Made by a program: the position numbers and the translations under genes. Shown here in pieces: positions 43,501-56,567 of a DNA stretch of 64,000 nucleotides. The first letter of the stretch is position 1, and the number at the start of each line of letters is the position of its first letter. The stretch is from Nyssa sinensis (lineage: Eukaryota > Streptophyta > Magnoliopsida > Cornales > Nyssaceae): the NCBI GenBank assembly GCA_008638375.1, contig CM018046.1:41531706-41595705 (forward strand), given 5' to 3'. The notes beneath the pieces are model-generated. The model was not told the DNA's origin, searched no databases, and saw only the letters and a list, made by a program, of their open reading frames with translations.

Positions 43501-44961
43501 TGATCTCCTTGGTGAGAATATCCCGAAGAAGACCAAAGGTAGGATAGATTAGTGCAACACAATTTAATTCCTCAGTTAGCTTGACCTACAGACATCAATT
43601 TATTTGAGAGAGATGGAACTAGTAAAGTATTAGATAAAGAAAGTGAGGGTAATAAAGCAATAGTTCTAGCCTCTGTAACTGGATATGTGACCCTATTAGC
43701 ATTAGCAATACTAGTTCGCTTTAGTTGAGTGATCTGGATAAAGTCATTTGAATTGAATGTTATGTGGTTAGTTGCCCCTGAGTCAATTATCCAGCCACTG
43801 TAATCGCTCTGGTTAGAACTAAGTAATGTGTAACCACAGTTACCTTGATCATTGAGAATAGTCGGATCATTTGAAGGTTCTACTTATGAAATGAAAGATA
43901 ACTGGGTTTCTATAGGTACCAAAGCAGCCCGACCCGAGCCTTCATTGGAGGCAGCTTCACGGTGTTTCCGTGCCTTGAGTTTGTTCCACCATTCTGGGTA
44001 CCCATGTAACTTAAAACAAGTTTCACGGGTATGTTTCATGTTTCTACAATGCGTACATCCCCCTCCTTCCAATTGTACCTTAGCCTTGAAGGTTGTATTT
44101 GACTTTCCACTACCCGTAAAGAGAGACCCGTTTTTGGATATCTAGAGTGAAGGTGATTGTTGTTGCCCCATCTTGACTCCTCTAGAAACCATAACAACGC
44201 CAATTGTAGTTTCCATGCCTGTTATCATCACCGCTTGCCTAATATCCTCTCTTCGTATGTGAGCATAGGCTTGTTCTACCATAGAGAACGGTTGTAACTG
44301 TAACACATCACTCCAAATCTTATCTAACCGATCATCCAATCCATCAAGAAAAATATAGACTCTATATTCTTGTAGGATTGAATTGAATTTCTGTATATCA
44401 ATAACACACTCCAGTCGGGTTAGGATGGCGGAAATCGATTTCTCTCCACAAGCCTTGAATATCATTGTAATATTTTTCAATGGACCTTTTGGTTTGTCTC
44501 ATTCTAGTCACTTGTCTTTTTAGATCATACCCTTGGGAGGTGTCAGTTCCATCGGAATAAGTCGTAGCAATAGAATCCTATACCATTTTTGTAGTTGGAA
44601 AGCGAATGAAATTGTTGACCAAGGGCAGGTCCATAGAGTTGATTAGCCACCCCTTTACAATTGCATTTTTGGTTCTCCATTTTCTGAAAGTCGGGTCTGT
44701 TGGTTGAGGCTGTGGAAAGTCTCCATTAATATACCCCAATTTGTCTTTGCCAGAGATATACATCTCAACAACTTGGGACCATAAGACATAATTGGTGCCA
44801 TCCAACTTAACGCCGATCTATGCAGCGGAAGAGTCGTAGTTTGGTGTGTGGATTTGGGTCTGATTTTTGGTCAAGACTTCCGTCATTCTTGCCATCAAAT
44901 TTTCTAATATGAAGTCAGTAAAGTGCCCACCGTGTTGCACCACATTGGTTGGTTTCACCAT
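40540..44961 (-). pseudogene. gag-pol: Copia-1 gag-pol, many breaks
   Basis: Starts MVKPTNVVQHGG at 44961. Gag with DGTNYVLWSQ near 44800; zinc knuckle CTHCRNMKHTRETC at about 44050; protease GWIIDSGATNH near 43795; integrase zinc region HRHLGHPSFNYMKYLL near 43400, where the first Cys of the CxxC pair is Tyr (YDTC); RT with LYGLKQS and YVDDMIIAGDD near 41640-41490; RNase H with SELLWLKRLL and DNKAAIDIS near 40830; end ADILAKAV and stop at 40540. Domain order PRO-INT-RT-RNase H is that of Ty1/copia. Numerous stops and frameshifts make it non-functional. Confidence 0.87.
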
Positions 44962-45022
44962 AGTTTTCTCAGTTTTGAGTTTTTTTCTGGTCAAGGTTCA
45001 GTTGTAACAGAAATCTTAGGAT

Positions 45023-45037
45023 CTTGCTCTGATACCA
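45023..45037 (-). promoter_or_regulatory. Copia-1 primer binding site
   Basis: Minus strand TGGTATCAGAGCAAG directly abuts the 5' LTR; complementary to plant initiator-Met tRNA. Confidence 0.85.
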
Positions 45038-45280
45038 TGTCAAAAAAGAAGTTATTTTTTTCATATCTCGTTTCAGGAACGAATACAATTATATATATGA
45101 ACAAAGAGAAAGTTTAACTATATTAGGTTGTACACTTTCTAAGGCTAATATCGTATGCTATATTAGGTTGTACACTTTTTGAGGCTAATATCATAATTGA
45201 CCCTTAAAAGAAGGGATTTCAAATTCAAACTGATCCTATAATTTCTCCAATCGATTCTTCATTAACAACTCACGCCAACA
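45038..45280 (-). repeat. Copia-1 5' LTR
   Basis: 243 bases matching 40286-40532, with noticeable divergence indicating an old insertion. Confidence 0.88.
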
Positions 45281-45905
45281 TTTAGTTGGGTAACTTGGCA
45301 AAAGCCTCAGCTTGCTGATATGTTATTAAAGAAATGAAACTTCATTTTCTCTCTTCATAGACTGACACGGATTCCATTATGAGACAACATGTCCAACACA
45401 TATCAAGGCACGTTAGAACCAATCTCTTGAAAGAAAGCATTTTTTTTTTTTTCCACTTTCAAGTGTAATTGGAGGACTTTAGTTGGAGATAAAAGTGATG
45501 ATTTTACTTTTTTCCTTTTTCCAATGTGAGAGTGTTCCATATGACTCTATAATCTATCATATCTGTCTTCTTTTTCTATTACATGTTGAGAGAATAAACA
45601 ATATCAAAAACTGTCTATAAGATTGGAGGGAAAACTTCACAAGAAGAAATGAAAAGATTAATTAAAAAAAAAGGTATGAATTAACTAACTTATGCATAGT
45701 TTATGAAGTCCTTGGCATGATCACTATGTCTATAAGTGCTGGAGTTCAAAGCTAAGTCTGCCTTGGGGTCATTAGGTGGTAGGCTGGAAGGTTTTGCTGT
45801 GTTACTCTTTGGTTAATGTAGACACTTCAATTAATTTGTCTCTTCATAGAATGATACAGATTCCATTATGAGACATGTCCAACATATATCAAGGCATGTT
45901 TGATC

Positions 45906-46436
45906 CACATTCGACATCACCCTCTTGATTTATTACTGAGCAAAGCCATTCAATTTGTGATGGATTTGAGATTGACACCTCATCTGTGTTCAGGATTGAT
46001 TTTGAGAGTTTGGCTGTCAACCTTTTTTTTTTTTTGTTAGACAACCTATTTGCATAACTAAGAAGCTTGTGAGTTTGTAGCTAATTGATAGTGGCATGAA
46101 TAAAATATCATGATGTAAGTAAATTGGATATACTTAATAAGATTATGGACAGAAGCTTTGAGGTAAATGGGCTTCCAGTGATTTTGAGTATGATCTAGAA
46201 ATTAAAAAAAAAAATACGCGCGCGCGCACACACACACATATATATATATAAAACCCTTGAGTGAAGAGAAATGGTGACAATGGGAGAAAAATAGAAAAAT
46301 ATTTTCAAGTATGTATTTCGGATTTAGAAGATAGCAACAGCAATTAATATTTCACAAGCTTCCCTTAATGTTTTGTTTCTAATATTTCTTGGGGAAAGTT
46401 TTGAGAATTTTGAATATTCCTTCCAGAAGGGAGTTT
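45906..46436. other. Intergenic with mixed microsatellite
   Basis: Contains CG/CA/TA dinucleotide runs at 46215-46250. No coding seen. Confidence 0.5.
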
Positions 46437-46760
46437 TTTATAATGGAAATTTCTTTTATTGAGAATTAGAACGCAATACAGAATCAGATTGAAGGAGTCC
46501 AACGAGAAGAGGTAGAGCTTCCTCCAACCAAATAGATATCGACTCCATTCTTAGCGAAGCGTGCTAAAGAATGAGCAGACTAATGAATAAAAGCACAATC
46601 AAATGATGAAAAGTACCTATTAAAGCTTTGACATCATCTCTAATCATACAAATCTCTAATTATACCAGTAGCTGGAAGTCTGGAGAAGACGACCGAAAGC
46701 CATCGATTGTTTCCAAGGAATCACCTTCGTTGTTAGAATACATTAGGACTGTAGTGGATA
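46437..46760 (-). pseudogene. RNase H-like (RVT_3) 3' end of a LINE, remnant
   Basis: The minus strand reads EGDSLETIDGFRSSSP, then after frame changes SFDCAFIH and SAHSLARFAKNGVDI, followed by a Trp/Glu/Pro-rich end and AATAAAAG. This is the usual C-terminus of the plant LINE-associated RNase H family (xxNxxAHxLAxFA ... WLEExP). Several stops are present. It could alternatively be a fragment of a host RNase H-like gene; the AATAAA and loss of frame favour a LINE tail. Confidence 0.45.
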
Positions 46761-48354
46761 TTCTAACTTGGTTGGATGTGGGTTCCAAAACATGTTTAAA
46801 ACGTCCAATGAGAAATTTGTTTATTTTAACTCGTGATTTTTGAACGATTTAACCTGATTAATGTTATTTTTAACTTATTTTTTAAATTTATATTATTTTT
46901 AGAATCACAATTTTTAATATCAAAATTGTAATAAAATTACATTTTAAATATAAAATTTTAAAAATAACTCAGAATTAAGAAATCAACCAAATCCCATATT
47001 AATTTAATTGATTTAGTTGATATATGATGTTTTCAAAGATACGATTTTAAAAATAACATACACACATACAAGGGTATGGAATGCATCAAGTTTGGAAAAT
47101 CAATCAAATCTTATATCAACTTGGTTGATTTGGTTAATTTCTTATTTTTTTTTTAAATTATATTTTGAAGATGCAATTTTATTATTAATTTCTTAACGGA
47201 AACAATATGAATTTTCAAAATAAGTTAAAAATGAGGTTAAAAAATTTGTCTAAAAAAACATCCCAATCACCAAACCAAACACAAAAATTTGATAATTTAA
47301 TTGAAATTGAGGTCCATCCAAGATAACAAAATTTTAGTTCAAATTCAAAATTTAGTGCTTGCACATACACGTACCTACATAAAATTTAGTGCTTGTACTC
47401 AAAAGAATTGATAATTAAATTGACCAGATGGCCGAATTTTTAAAAGAATTGATAATTAAACATGACCTACGTTTGTTTTTAGTCAATATGCTATACATTT
47501 AATATTTAAAATATATTTTGTCCCCATATTTAAATTTTTTATTCTAACAATGGGTTTATCTATAATGGTTAAATTATTTTATAACTCATGAAAATAATTT
47601 CTCTAATTATAATTATGAGATTATTTATATTTACTCCTCTTCAAATTTATATGAGATAGATTGTTTTAAAACTCAATTCATAAATTATCAAATAATTAAA
47701 ACACTCTATCCTATTTGCATAATATTGCCCTTTATAATAAGCAGTTCAACCAGATGATACAATGATCATGTGAACCCCTATTTTGTGATTATTACATGAA
47801 GAGAAGAACTAGGTGCTCTCCTCTTTGAAAGCTCTACAGACAGAGGCAGATAAGTGGTGGGGGCATCCATGATCGTTTCAAAATTCTGAAAATTTGATTT
47901 TATTCTTTTATTTTTTATAGATTTTTTTTTTATTTATAAAAGACTCTTTCAAAATTTTATATTTATTTCTCTCCTTTTAAATTAATAGTCTAGATCGGTC
48001 ACTACTTGCAATTAACTTTTTTCCCTCCGGCAGTTGTCGAATTTGTGCAACGGAAAAAATTACTAAGAAGGTGGGATGATAAAAACTTTTCAATTCTGGC
48101 TTGTCTCTAATTGTCAACATTAATTACTCTAACTCTACACATGTCTTGTAAGCTTTTATTTATTTATTGAAAAATTTTATTAAACGACCATGTGCATATT
48201 TACCCACTAAAAATTAAAATAATTGTAATGAATTAAAATTGAATATCGAAAAAATATAACGAATAAGAGACATATTTGCATAGGAAGACGGTCTCTTAAT
48301 AATATTATCATTATTTATTTTTATTTCGGGTACGAAACGTCTACTCAAAAATAT
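46761..48354. other. AT-rich intergenic stretch
   Basis: Nothing recognised apart from the short similarity at 48085-48140 to the flank of paralogue C. Confidence 0.5.
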
Positions 48355-49257
48355 ATACGGGAGATCGGGTTGCAATAAAACTGGAACCGATCCAATCCAA
48401 CCTTATACGGTTTTGAAAAAAAAAGAACTGAAACTGCGAAATACTAAATCCGACCGAACATTTTTGGATTGGTTCGATTTGTTTATTTTTTTTGTTAGTT
48501 CTAATCTATTTTTGGTTGTTCCCAACTTTTATCCAATAAGAATCTATGATTAAACAGCTATTCTAACTAGGTATTTTTTTTACTCACAGTTCCATTTTGG
48601 ATGGTTGTGATGTTGTTGTGTTCAGATTGCATCTATCTATATCACGTACCTGATCAGAATTTTTTTTATATAGAGACTTAGCAGTAAAAGGTTTATTTAA
48701 TATATAGTAGTCTAATATGTTAGGAGTTCACTATCAAGTAAGACTAATAGGTCCAGATGGGAAACAAAGTTGTAGCTAATTCTTTTATAAAACAGAGTCA
48801 AGAGCAACTGATAAAGGGCTAGAAGTTGTATTAAATGTCAATATGAAGTGTATATTTGTAGCTATTATAAAACAGACTTAGCAGTATGTTGGATCCTCGT
48901 GATCCATCAGCAGGTTCTGAGGTTGATTGACAAGGCATACTAGGGGCATCTCAAACTGATGCTGTTAAGTTAAAAATAATACTATCCCATTCAAGGTTAT
49001 ACATATATATACACACACACACTAATACACACATATAACATATATATATATATATATAAATAATTCTTAAGAATCTATTTTTATGAAAAGTTTGGTTCTC
49101 GAATTGGATTGGCCAAAATTTAAATTTGAACTAATCCAAAAAAAATCAGTTCTGAAAACCAACTTAACCCGAACCTTCTTTGGAACCGACCCAACCCGCC
49201 CCATTTGGTTTGAGTTGGTTTGGGTCTGCGGTTCTCAATTTTTTTGTGTACCCATAT
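48355..49257. mobile_element. Possible hAT-like non-autonomous element
   Basis: Both ends carry dense AACCGATCCAATCCAACC / GGGTTCGGTT-type motifs in opposite orientation, a style common in degenerate plant hAT derivatives. Outer ends TACGGG and CCCATA are roughly complementary. No clear 8-base target duplication. Confidence 0.25.
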
Positions 49258-49988
49258 ATAATCCTATTATTATTTCGTAACACTAAGCAAACATGAGAGA
49301 AAGAGAAAACTACAACTTTTTGAATAATGATACAAATCTCCAATATATTTATATTTTAACGTGATGTGTAGAATATGATAACTTTATAAATTAAATCAGG
49401 TGAGAATCAGAAATATCGTTTCCTAACACACCACAATGAGAATACAATTAGAGATATAAATTAAATATTTTTAACAATTTTTTTATTAGAAGCATACTAG
49501 TGTCAACTTAGATCTTATATTTTTTTCCTAAATTTTTGGACTTCATGTGTATGTGTATATATATACGTGTATATATATATATATTTTGTTACTTTCAATT
49601 ATCATAGAACTAATCAGGTGACCCATGTGGATCTGAGTCTGACAAAAATTTACAATCATGTCGAAATAATTAATTTAAATAATCATAGGTCTTATCAACA
49701 AAAATAATTACACTTATTAAAAAAAAATAAAATTGTTTAATGAAAAAAAAGACCAACTTTCATTTATTATATAATTAATAGACATATTCGAAACAAAAAC
49801 ACACGTACCTGGAAATGTGTATATATATATATAGTCCGACTATTTTGAAAGACCACGTGAAGGATTAAATTGTTCAATAAAAAAACACGATTAACCTTCA
49901 TTTATATAGAAATATTCGAAACAAAAATACACATGCATGTATATGTAAATGTATATATATACTCCAACTGTTTTGAAAGGACTATAGG
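49258..49988. other. 3' flank of paralogue D
   Basis: AT-rich with TA/TG microsatellites near 49545-49583. A stretch near 49740-49850 is partly repeated near 49862-49985 (ACCAACTTTCATTTAT, AATATTCGAAACAAAAAC and TTTTGAAAG motifs), a local tandem duplication of about 120 bases. Confidence 0.5.
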
Positions 49989-50546
49989 CTAAGGATGAAC
50001 ATCAATCACGTCAACACCAACAGGTTCCAAGTTTGGCTGAACGTCCTGCAACGGATATCTTCCATGCATGTCAACTATTTCAACTTCAATTTGAGGAGCT
50101 GCTTCTGGCTCGCGGTGGCGTTGCTGGGTTCTGCAAGAGATGATGAGAATAGGAATGGCTCGTAAAGTGTCACAAAACCAGCAGAGAAAGCGTTTGATCG
50201 GATTGATAAGCAAACCATACCAAGGAGAGATGCATAGGATGAAGAGATAGAGTACCCAGAAATGTGGCTGTGACAAATAGATTGAAGCTACTAAAGAAAT
50301 GGCCAAGGGACTGGAAAAGTCTCCAGGCTGCACGCGGATGGGCTGGGCAGTGAGAGGAAGATTTACGGAGGTGAGGAGGAAGAGCAGGATGAGAATGGAA
50401 AGAAACCCAAAATTTGAATTGAAAATGGGCTCGTGATCATCTCTGGGCTTGCCATGGGATTCTTGGAGAAGGAAGAGGAAGAGGTTGATGAGTGGCGGAA
50501 CTAAATATCTCAAGTCCACGTAACAATACATTTCTATTTTAATCAC
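49989..50546 (-). CDS. Membrane-protein paralogue D, 180-185 residues, unknown family
   Basis: Open frame; the start may be the first ATG (50546) or the ATG five codons in (50531), which would give MYCYVDLRY like paralogue C. Hydrophobic segments lie near residues 14-27, 47-62, 79-91, 96-110 and 119-136; the tail is polar and acidic. Family motifs present: DLRYLVPPLI, QPGDFSSPLA, QPHFW, IKRFLCW and EVEIVDMHG. With B (17029) it is the second intact member. The four members are on one strand, spaced about 11-21 kb apart by inserted elements. I do not recognise the family. Confidence 0.68.
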   Translation of the reverse strand: MIKIEMYCYVDLRYLVPPLINLFLFLLQESHGKPRDDHEPIFNSNFGFLSILILLFLLTSVNLPLTAQPIRVQPGDFSSPLAISLVASIYLSQPHFWVLYLFILCISPWYGLLINPIKRFLCWFCDTLRAIPILIISCRTQQRHREPEAAPQIEVEIVDMHGRYPLQDVQPNLEPVGVDVIDVHP

Positions 50547-51300
50547 AAAAAAGATCCTAAGGAATCACTTCCAACTACAAAGACAATTTTCACATGAAGT
50601 TTCTATATATAGAGACCTGGTCAATTTTTTAAAATAAAAAAATTCGGTGACTGTGTTATGTGACCTGTTACGTGACCTGATTCAGTGACTATATAGAGAC
50701 GTGATTTGCATTAACTTACCTTGAGTCAAGTCATGGTTGAGTGGGCTGTAGGTCCCCTCCAAAGTTTGCATTTTTTTTTTATATGTAAATTTTTGGACCT
50801 GCATATATAAAATTAGCCCACCCTCATTTAAACCTAGTTCATCCTAACTTTTGATTCAACCTAGTTATTAATTCAATTATTTTGTTTAATTACACATATG
50901 CAGGTCTATTTAATTTCATGTAGAATTTCTAAAAAACTTCATATCATCTTTCTATTCCGAAAAAAATTAAAAAACTCATCCTAAAATTGTTTCCTCTATC
51001 ATCTCTCTTTGAGATAAATTACACGTGATTTCCTTTAAAAAAAAAAAAAAATTCTAGCCCCTTCTCCCAACTTTTTTTTTTAGCTCTGCCCTTGCTTGTT
51101 TCGTTAGGGTTCTCATAGATTCGATGCAAGGTATGCACTAATTCACCATGTTTCATTAGAGTTTTGATCAGTTTTGGGTTCAAGTCTTTTTTCTATTCGT
51201 TTAGTGTAAAATTTGCATTAACTCATGTTGTTTTTGTTAAGATTTGCACTCTATTCTATCAGTGTACTCGTATGTCTTCATCTTTTCTTATAAAACAATG
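50547..51300. other. Upstream flank of paralogue D and intergenic
   Basis: AT-rich; no coding recognised. Confidence 0.5.
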
Positions 51301-51436
51301 TTTTAATGCCATCTTTTGATGCCCATCTACTCATATGAGTCATATGGGTGAGATTCACTTATGAGTCCAATAGATGGTGGGTCTCACCTATGTGAGTAGG
51401 TGGGTACAAGATGTGCACCAAAAGATTGGCATTAAA
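51301..51436. mobile_element. MITE, 136 bases
   Basis: Ends TTTTAATGCCATCTTTTGAT and a near complement ending AGATTGGCATTAAA, with complementarity continuing inwards (CATCTACTCATATG against CTATGTGAGTAGGTG). TAA/TTA at the ends would fit a PIF/Harbinger-type target site but is part of the palindrome. Confidence 0.5.
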
Positions 51437-51513
51437 GAATTTTCCCTCAATACATTCTCTATTTTCTGCATGCAAGACAAAGTTGCATATGGAAGAGAGT
51501 GTTAAATAACTTG

Positions 51514-51546
<33 letters not shown>

Positions 51547-54469
51547 TACATTGTTGACATACTTCTTCATGTGAAAAATGAGATTACACCTAAAAGAGGG
51601 TGTTAAATACCTTGATATACATTATTGGACAATACTTAACAACAAGCTTGGTAGGGAGAACTTCACTTTACCTGAGTACGTGTTTTAATCACAATCTGTC
51701 ACATATGCAATGCACACGTGATTTTAAAATATTTTATTTTTTCGTTAAAACTAAATAGTCACATGATATTCATGTGTAACCTACTAAGATTGTGACACGT
51801 ACATGCCTAATTAGGAGTGAAGCATTGTCCTACCTTGTTGACTTATTTCTTGAACAACTTACACTTCACTTGGATTGAAGGATTTGAAAAGAAAAAGAAG
51901 AAAGCGAACGAGAGAGAAGTTATTTTGTACTTAGTTTAAAATTAGGAAAGAAAAAGAAGGGAGGTGAAAGGAGAGAGGGAGGCTCTGTTAATTCTTATTT
52001 TATTTAATTTTTTTTCTTTCCAAAAATAGATGGAGATGTAAGAAAATAAAAGAATTTTTAACAAATTGTTTGTCATACCAATTCTAATATAAAAATTATA
52101 AAAAATAAAAATAAAAAATCTCTATCTTAAGATATAATTGTAAAAAAATATATAATCTATTTTTTTTTCTTTCTTTTTTATATTACTCTCAAATAAGATT
52201 AAAAGATTAAAAAAAAATTACACTCTTTACTTTTTTTCATTTTTCTTATAACTAATATTATTTTATCTTCTCCTTACAAGTTAAGCAACTGTAAATTCTT
52301 TTCCTGGTCTATGTGGCCAGGAAAATTGTGAGTTATAATACTACACGTTGTTCAAGTGTTTCTCTGAAGTTTCCATTCAAATTCACTCATGGGGCCACAA
52401 CACAAACATTCCAGAATCAATATAAAGACAAGAGAGATCTACATCGATAAAGACAAGAGATCTGCATCGATTAATGGGTCCCCGGTAATTAAAGTATGTT
52501 TGAGTGCTTACACTTGGTATTAGGCCAGCCGTACGTTGCGGTCACCCAAATGAAACTTAAATGATATTAAAATCATTTAAACAATTAAAGCCCCGGCATA
52601 TAGACTCGACTTTTTTTACTTTCACCATTGATTCAGAGTCCGGAAATTTTTTCAGAACATTCTTGCCAAGAAAATTATATAGAAAGAAATTTTGGCTATC
52701 CTGTTTGTTGTTGCTCCTCAAAATAGTGTGTTACCTGCATCTGCAGAATTTCCAAACTCAAAAGTTTAGTGAAATCTGCTAGTTAAGTAGTAAAATTAAA
52801 ATAAGGAACGACTGTAATATATATTTATAAACAAAAATCGTTAAGAATATGTTTGATATGGTAAAATAAATTTTAAAATGCTAATAAAATAAATTTAGAA
52901 ATGAAACAAAACAATAATGCAATTATTTGAAACTATTTATTGAATTCAATCATCATCAAATACTACTATATATTTATTTCATTATTTTTAAGGAGTCATA
53001 TACATTTCATAATTGATTACATATGTATTTATATATATATATATATACATATATATACACACACACAAACTTTCTGAGGCCATAGGTTTGAATTATAGAA
53101 TCCAAATAGTCATGATAATTAAACCATTAATTGGCAAATGAACTTCAAGGCGGGCTTCTTCCTTTTTTTGCCCTTTCCCTTGTAATTCTTTACGACCACT
53201 AGGCCTTCATATTAGTGGATGAATTAATTATTCTGCAATTCACGCGTTTATAATTTATATCATTGACCATTTGCGTTGAGATAAGAGAATATATGGAAAT
53301 TAAAGTTAGACATTGCTTGTGAGAAAAGAAAATTACTTTGATAATATTATCGTTTAGTTATTCCTTGTAGAAAAAGAAAAAGAAAAAGAGAATTGATATA
53401 AGACAAGTAACGGATTCTTAATAACTTAATATGATTCAAAAAAAAATTTTGATTCTTAATTTTATTCAAATTAATATTAATAATTTTTTAATCGATTTAA
53501 TATAAGAAATTAATTAGATCCGTCACCAAATAACATTATATGTCATGTAATGTTAGCAAAATTAAAGAAGGGACTGCTAAATGTTGATGTCTATATAAAT
53601 ACTAATAGACAGCCATTTATTGCTCTCTTCATCAATAAAGAGGGAAAGTATTGATAAGGAAGTCGGGTTAGTCTTTAATTAATGCACAGCGACATTATTG
53701 AAAGGGATATCTAACAGAAAGGCTACAAGGCAACTTAAATGTAATCTAGAAAAGTTACTCTCTCTCTCTCTCTCTCTGTATATGGAAAAGTTATTCTCTC
53801 TCTATATCTATATATATATACACCGACATAATAAGGCAACTTATATAGAATCTATATGGAAAAGTCACTATATACAGACAACATTGAAAGGAATCTAACA
53901 AAAATGATATATTAAATTTTAGATGAGTCAAGTTAACTTGAATCCTGCTAAAGTCATTCGATTCATATGTTAAAATTAAATTTTAATATTGTTATAATAA
54001 TATTAAAATGTAACATTCTAATATTTTTATTTTAATATTAAAATATTATTTTTTGGTACAATAATCATTCTTTTTTAAATTAACTATATATTGAGAAAAC
54101 TTAAAGATTCTGCTAATGGTACTAATAACTCTTTGTTACAACAACACAATAATTACTATGGTAGATCCATGCGGTTTTAAATCACAAAGGAAAAATAAAG
54201 CTCCCAAACTATTATCTTTTGATCCAATGATCGTTGCTAAGCAATTAATTGATTATTAGGCAACCTCAGATACAAACACCCACACCCACACACAAACACA
54301 ACATTATTGAGTATAATGGCAAAAACAATTTAATAAAATAGCCACTTTTCTCCCAATCTTAACAATTAATGGAGCTCTAGTAATTTTATAATATTACACC
54401 ATTATTTTGATATGTGTAAAATATTGACACACAATGATTCAAAAGAGCATAACCTATTCTTAGGACTGT
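51437..54469. other. AT-rich intergenic stretch
   Basis: Microsatellites: TA/CA at 51513-51547, TA at 53031-53065, TC at 53758-53776. No gene or element recognised. Confidence 0.5.
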
Positions 54470-54679
54470 AAACGGATCAGATTCGGACCGAATCAGAGCT
54501 GATCCGAATCCGATCCGTTTAATATTAAATATTATCCGATCCATTTATCCAACGGATCATTCAAATATTGATCCGTATCCGATCCGTTTAATAACCGAAT
54601 CTCCGATTCGTTAATCTGGTCCAATCTGTTTAAAATTAATATATATATATATATTTAATATTATATATATTTATATATT

Positions 54680-54711
<32 letters not shown>

Positions 54712-54855
54712 TATAAACGGATCAGATCAGATTGTAAATAGATCGGATTGGCCTATATCATATCCAATCCGTTTATATTTGGGATAATCGAATTCGGATC
54801 AGATCGGGTCATGGATCACTATTTCTAAAACCATATCCGGACTTAGTAGATCGAA
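54470..54855. repeat. GATCCG-rich inverted-repeat element (MITE-like)
   Basis: Dense ACGGATCAGAT / ATCCGATCCGTTT motifs in both orientations around a TA-rich centre (54640-54714). Probably a degenerate hAT-type MITE; no target duplication found. Confidence 0.35.
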
Positions 54856-54930
54856 TCTCGGATTGAATCGAATCGCAATCTGCTCCATCAACATCGACAT
54901 CGACAGCTCTACCTATCCAACACCCACTCC

Positions 54931-54937
<7 letters not shown>

Positions 54938-54972
<35 letters not shown>
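54938..54972. repeat. (GA)n microsatellite
   Basis: About 17 GA units. Confidence 0.85.
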
Positions 54973-54974
<2 letters not shown>

Positions 54975-55154
54975 AGAAGGGCGCAGGGGGCCTAGTAAAA
55001 ACCATTAGTCAATATTTAATGGCTGAAAAAATAATTCTTATAACCAAGAATGCTCATTGCATAGCCTATCAATCAAATTAGCGCTTCTAGGAAACATGGC
55101 TTAAAATTTACCAATTAAGAAGGCTTTGTTTTTTGTCCAGTTATTCAAGATTGT

Positions 55155-55454
55155 CTACTAGAGTTACTCCTTCAATTTTCATGTTTTAAACCTATCAGAG
55201 AGGAAAGATTAGAGAGAGAAAGTGCCACTATATCTCACAATCACATTACGTATACTACATATCTGCGTATTTATTTTCGATACATATAAAATTTTGTTAG
55301 GATTCAAATATTGATCTCTATCAACACATGATAGAGACGTATTTGAATTATGATAAGAACTTATCATATCAGCCATTTAAATGGATCAAGAGTAATTCCC
55401 TACTGGGCGGATCTTATTCACATATGGGTTGATCCAAAACCTCAAAAACTAACA
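55155..55454 (-). repeat. Copia-2 3' LTR, partial
   Basis: Matches 62452-62752, but the outer ~150 bases seen in the 5' LTR are absent to the left of 55155. Confidence 0.78.
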
Positions 55455-56567
55455 TCTCCCACTAGTCCACATAGGGCAAGTTATCTCTATGATTTCTCTC
55501 AATCTCTTATTTCCTCATTTCCTCATACAGGAAATGGAACGTGCGACCTCACGAAAAGAACATACAACTTTAAGAACACAGTTATCAAATCATCACTTGA
55601 CCAATAAAAGCGCATTACTCAAAAGCATCTTCGAATATGCCCAAGATAATTTAATTACATTGGATCCAACACTCTTCAACCCCTTAAGGAAGTAGTGCTA
55701 CACCCCTAATATGTAATGCACTCATGACTCATATCGTAGACAAACACGATACAATCGCTCGGGTTATGAGTCACACTAACATGGTGTAATATCAAATTGT
55801 CTTCCCTAAACCCTTATATGAATCAGATTAGACTCAACCACTTTCTCAAAGACGCCCTGTGAGACTGTATCTTCCATCGTCTTTAGGAAACATTTCAAAA
55901 TAACGACATCGAATATCCTCTTTATAACGTAATCTTAGGTTAAACAATGGCATAAGTAGGATCCCATGATCCAAGTGGCTCACACAACAATGAAGTAGGG
56001 ATTCATTCATCGCTCCCACTAATTGGTCGATACAGCACATACAATATGAAATGTATGCTATGGCGTCATCCAACAGATAGGCATGTCACTGAACAAATAA
56101 GCAAATGACACTATACGAATTTGGGTTTAGTCACTACAAGCACCTTAACTTGAGTTTCAGCACAGTCACTGTCTAAGCGTCTGCCTGAAATCTCACATTC
56201 GACTATAATAGGCTTTATGGAGTTTGTGAAAATAATCCATGATTGACCTATACGTGAAGGTCTCATCTTAGCTCTAACTAAGGCGACATATAACATTAAA
56301 TGCTTGTGAATATATCTTGATCGCTTTCTAAGCGCCATAGATATAAATGTCTTAGCTCACTACGTAAGCGCCATAGACATCAATGTCTCATCTTACTCGC
56401 TATCTCAGCGCCAAGGTGAATCACCCAGTGTGAGTGGGTCAACTCTAAGCCTTGATGACATATAACAAGGATGTACACAATAATAACAATCGCTCCATCA
56501 AACAACATATGTAAAAAGAATGTATATCATAATAATGTCAAATAACAAAATAAAGTGCCCATACATA
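55455..56567 (-). other. Copia-2 region between pol and 3' LTR
   Basis: About 1.1 kb without recognisable coding. It contains short repeats of the type CTAAGCGCCATAGA (56329, 56366 and a variant at 56408) and probably represents the 3' untranslated part. Confidence 0.5.

Larger units (their letters stand above)
40286..45280 (-). mobile_element. Copia-1: Ty1/copia element, 5.0 kb, decayed
   Basis: LTRs at 40286-40532 (3') and 45038-45280 (5'), each about 245 bases with TG/CA ends. Primer site TGGTATCAGAGCAAG next to the 5' LTR (initiator-Met tRNA), polypurine tract next to the 3' LTR. Flanks TTTTG and TTTAG may be a decayed 5-base target duplication. Small size and short LTRs suggest the Ale/Retrofit group, not proven. 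Confidence 0.88.
39917..45905. repeat. Tandem duplication of about 500 bp split by Copia-1
   Basis: Unit 1 is 39917-40285 plus 45281-45415; unit 2 is 45416-45905. Shared landmarks are CCAATCTCTTGAAAGAAAGC, GTTTATGAAGTCCTTGGCAT and TTCCATTATGAGACA. The Ty1/copia element sits in unit 1, so the duplication is at least partly older than, or independent of, that insertion. Confidence 0.75.
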
